64,000 nt of DNA from Geobacter sp. (lineage in GTDB: Bacteria; Desulfobacterota; Desulfuromonadia; Geobacterales; Pseudopelobacteraceae), in the NCBI GenBank assembly GCA_009684515.1, contig WKKS01000002.1, positions 248,001 through 312,000 on the forward strand, written 5' to 3'. Shown here piece after piece: positions 62,564 to 64,000 of the stretch (position 1 is the first letter of the stretch; the number at the start of each line of letters is the position of its first letter). The notes beneath the pieces were generated by a model, which was not told where the DNA came from, did not search any database, and saw only the letters and a program-made list of their open reading frames with translations. The position numbers and the translations under genes were made by a program.

Positions 62564-62592
62564 AATGTAGCGCGGCAAGTTTGGTGGGTCAA
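62564..62592 (-). promoter_or_regulatory. promoter of the sigma-54 activator gene
   Basis: TTGACC (62587-62592) and TACATT (62564-62569) on the minus strand with a 17-base spacer, about 66 bases before the start codon. Confidence 0.5.
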
Positions 62593-62628
62593 GCTGGAAA
62601 TGGACTTTTGGCGGTGACATGTACGGAA

Positions 62629-62660
62629 GAAAAAAGCCCCGCCGTGTCCGGCGGGGCTTT
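62629..62660 (-). terminator. intrinsic terminator after flgM
   Basis: GCCCCGCCG-TGTC-CGGCGGGGC with A/T-runs on both sides, eight bases beyond the flgM stop. Confidence 0.9.
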
Positions 62661-62667
62661 TGGAAAG

Positions 62668-62928
62668 CTAACCCTTTATAACTTTAAGTATCTTGTCGGC
62701 AACATCCTTGCCGCTGATATTATAAGTGCCCTCGGAAAGCTGCTTTCTGATAGAATTCAGACGCTCGAGTCGAGCCTCGTCTTCAGATGTCTGAACCGCC
62801 TCTGACGAGCTTCCGCCATTGCCATCCAGTTTTTCTGCTTTGCTCTCATGGGAGCCGCCTACCCCGCTTTGACCGGGAGAGCTGATGGCATCGTCCGTAA
62901 TTACTGATTCCTGTGACTTTATTTCCAT
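62668..62928 (-). CDS. flgM: FlgM-family anti-sigma-28 factor
   Basis: 86 residues. The N-terminal half is disordered and Ser/Gly-rich; the C-terminal half (EARLERLNSIRKQLSEGTYNISGKDVADKILK) carries the FlgM sigma-binding signature, in which SEGTYNIS is typical. It holds FliA inactive until the flagellar hook is complete. No other flagellar gene is visible in this window. Confidence 0.88.
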   Translation of the reverse strand: MEIKSQESVITDDAISSPGQSGVGGSHESKAEKLDGNGGSSSEAVQTSEDEARLERLNSIRKQLSEGTYNISGKDVADKILKVIKG

Positions 62929-63042
62929 AGCCGCCTCCGACGGGCGCTTGCCCGTTCCATGCTAACCACATCGGCTGTTTAGAGTAAAAGCTTTAGAAAG
63001 TTGGGGATATATTATCAGGTGTGTTACTTAAGCGTCTGATAG

Positions 63043-64000
63043 CTAGTAAATTACGATTCTCTCTGCGGTCAGCGAACCTGCTGAGATAGTGACAGTCCCC
63101 ATGTTGCTGTAACCACTGTTGACTGGTGAGAAATAGGCGTCGAATCCGCCCTTGAGCGCTATGGCAATATTCCGGTTGAAGGTCACGGCTTCAAAAGGAG
63201 ATGTGTTGATGCGGATCTGGATCGTACTGCCGTCAGCCGTGCTGAGATCGCCGTAAGCCTCCGCTATTGTGTTGAATCCCACGCCTGGCCTTTCCAGAAC
63301 CGTAACCAGCGGCGCCAGGGTAAAAGTACCGGATACGCTTTTGGCGCTGTCCATTGTGACTGCGCAGTTTCCGGTTCCAGAGCAGACGGAGGGTGGACTC
63401 CAGCCGGTGAAGGTCGAATTCTGGTCTGTCAAAGCCGTTAGCACCACATCCGTTCCCACTGAGAAATCAACCGGATTGCACGCAGAACCGGAGATGCAGT
63501 TAATGGTCGGAGAAACTGGAATTATACTGTTGACCGATCCGCCGCCGTTGCCTGCGAAGGAGAAGGTCAGCGGATAGCGGCCGGAAAACACAACCTGATC
63601 AACCCAGCCTGCATCTGACCCTAAACCAGTCGAAGCATCCTTGCTGTAAACCCACTTGATCTCATGACTGCCGTCCGGAATATTGATTCCTGTCACCTGA
63701 TTCCAGCCGACCTCCCCACTGATGCCGATGACTCCGGCCTGCTCCACGCCATCCAGGTAGAATTTGAGATAATCATAGTTCCGTTCGGAAGAGACCTTCC
63801 ACCAGAAGTTCAAAGTTCCGGGACCATTCACGGTCGTCCGCATCCAGCTGCTCTGGTTATCCAACAGAGCGGCACTCTGCGCTGCATCAACGCCATCGTG
63901 GGTATTTGCTGACTGTCCGCTCCAATTGCCATTGCCGCCGGTCGTGACCGCCCAGGCATCATTATCAATGGCAGCCGGGAGCTGAATGACAACCGGTGCG
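63043..64000 (-). CDS. surface protein fragment with lectin-like domain and InlB-like repeat (C-terminal part)
   Basis: The frame is open from the right edge to the stop at 63043, about 319 residues; the N-terminus is outside. The first ~170 residues are a beta-sandwich module (GPGTLNFWWKVSSERNYDYL, LKFYLDGVEQAG, IKWVYSKDASTGLGSDAGWV). A divergent InlB B-repeat follows (FSFAGNGGGSVNS, STFTGWSPPSVCSGTGNC). The final 75 residues match the C-terminal domain of the NHL protein at 47674. Probably exported; role unknown. Confidence 0.75.
   Translation of the reverse strand, partial: APVVIQLPAAIDNDAWAVTTGGNGNWSGQSANTHDGVDAAQSAALLDNQSSWMRTTVNGPGTLNFWWKVSSERNYDYLKFYLDGVEQAGVIGISGEVGWNQVTGINIPDGSHEIKWVYSKDASTGLGSDAGWVDQVVFSGRYPLTFSFAGNGGGSVNSIIPVSPTINCISGSACNPVDFSVGTDVVLTALTDQNSTFTGWSPPSVCSGTGNCAVTMDSAKSVSGTFTLAPLVTVLERPGVGFNTIAEAYGDLSTADGSTIQIRINTSPFEAVTFNRNIAIALKGGFDAYFSPVNSGYSNMGTVTISAGSLTAERIVIY

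Overview
The window looks like a chromosomal segment from a Geobacter-type dissimilatory metal reducer (order Geobacterales; genus not resolvable from this sequence alone). The grounds are: very large periplasmic/outer-surface c-type cytochromes mixing CX2CH and CX4CH motifs, A20-type GEMM-I riboswitches in front of cytochrome genes, a T-box leader on leuA in a Gram-negative genome, ResB/CcsA (System II) cytochrome c maturation, and a Rieske/cytochrome b/multiheme complex.

Layout. 1-1.1 kb: end of a polar amino acid ABC transporter (permease, binding protein), minus strand. 1.3-2.8 kb: EamA exporter and Ogt-type alkyltransferase, plus strand. 2.8-13.3 kb: a long minus-strand run, acnA - flavin disulfide reductase - TVP38 membrane protein - CMD/AhpD-like protein - ArsS radical SAM protein - gnd - zwf - pgl - DUF1848, so the oxidative pentose phosphate genes lie directly behind an arsenosugar-type module. 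The annotated stop of ArsS is very probably a selenocysteine codon followed by a SECIS hairpin. 13.3-18.1 kb: PP2C phosphatase, MarR regulator, YceI, QueG-like Fe-S protein, receiver protein, VapBC-type toxin-antitoxin pair plus a decayed vapC copy. 18.1-20.7 kb: a fibronectin-III/heme lipoprotein behind two tandem GEMM-I riboswitches with intrinsic terminators. 20.9-25.4 kb: WYL regulator, YqaA-like protein, membrane GGDEF protein with an altered base-selectivity residue, RecD. 25.4-27.9 kb: Rieske, cytochrome b and pentaheme cytochrome c. 28-35.3 kb: housekeeping genes (cold shock protein, GreA/B family, rsgA, miaA, uvrC, amt with a sigma-54 promoter). 35.5-40.8 kb: envelope coiled-coil/TPR/LysM proteins and a pseudo-receiver membrane protein. 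40.9-42.9 kb: T-box-controlled leuA.

43.0-57.4 kb is the electron-transfer island. A beta-barrel protein, a pentaheme lipoprotein and an 842-residue multiheme lipoprotein form a likely porin-cytochrome conduit. A GEMM-I riboswitch then heads an NHL-propeller gene followed by three paralogous multiheme cytochromes, two of which share a nearly identical 1.06-kb block. An intrinsic terminator closes this unit, and resB-ccsA (heme attachment) follow. The right end holds a GAF/sigma-54 activator, FlgM and a truncated InlB-repeat surface protein.

The most distinctive theme is possible cyclic GMP-AMP control of extracellular electron transfer: three A20 GEMM-I aptamers on cytochrome/surface-protein genes, and between them a GGDEF enzyme lacking the usual guanine-selecting Asp. 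No tRNA, rRNA, insertion sequence, CRISPR array or origin was recognised.
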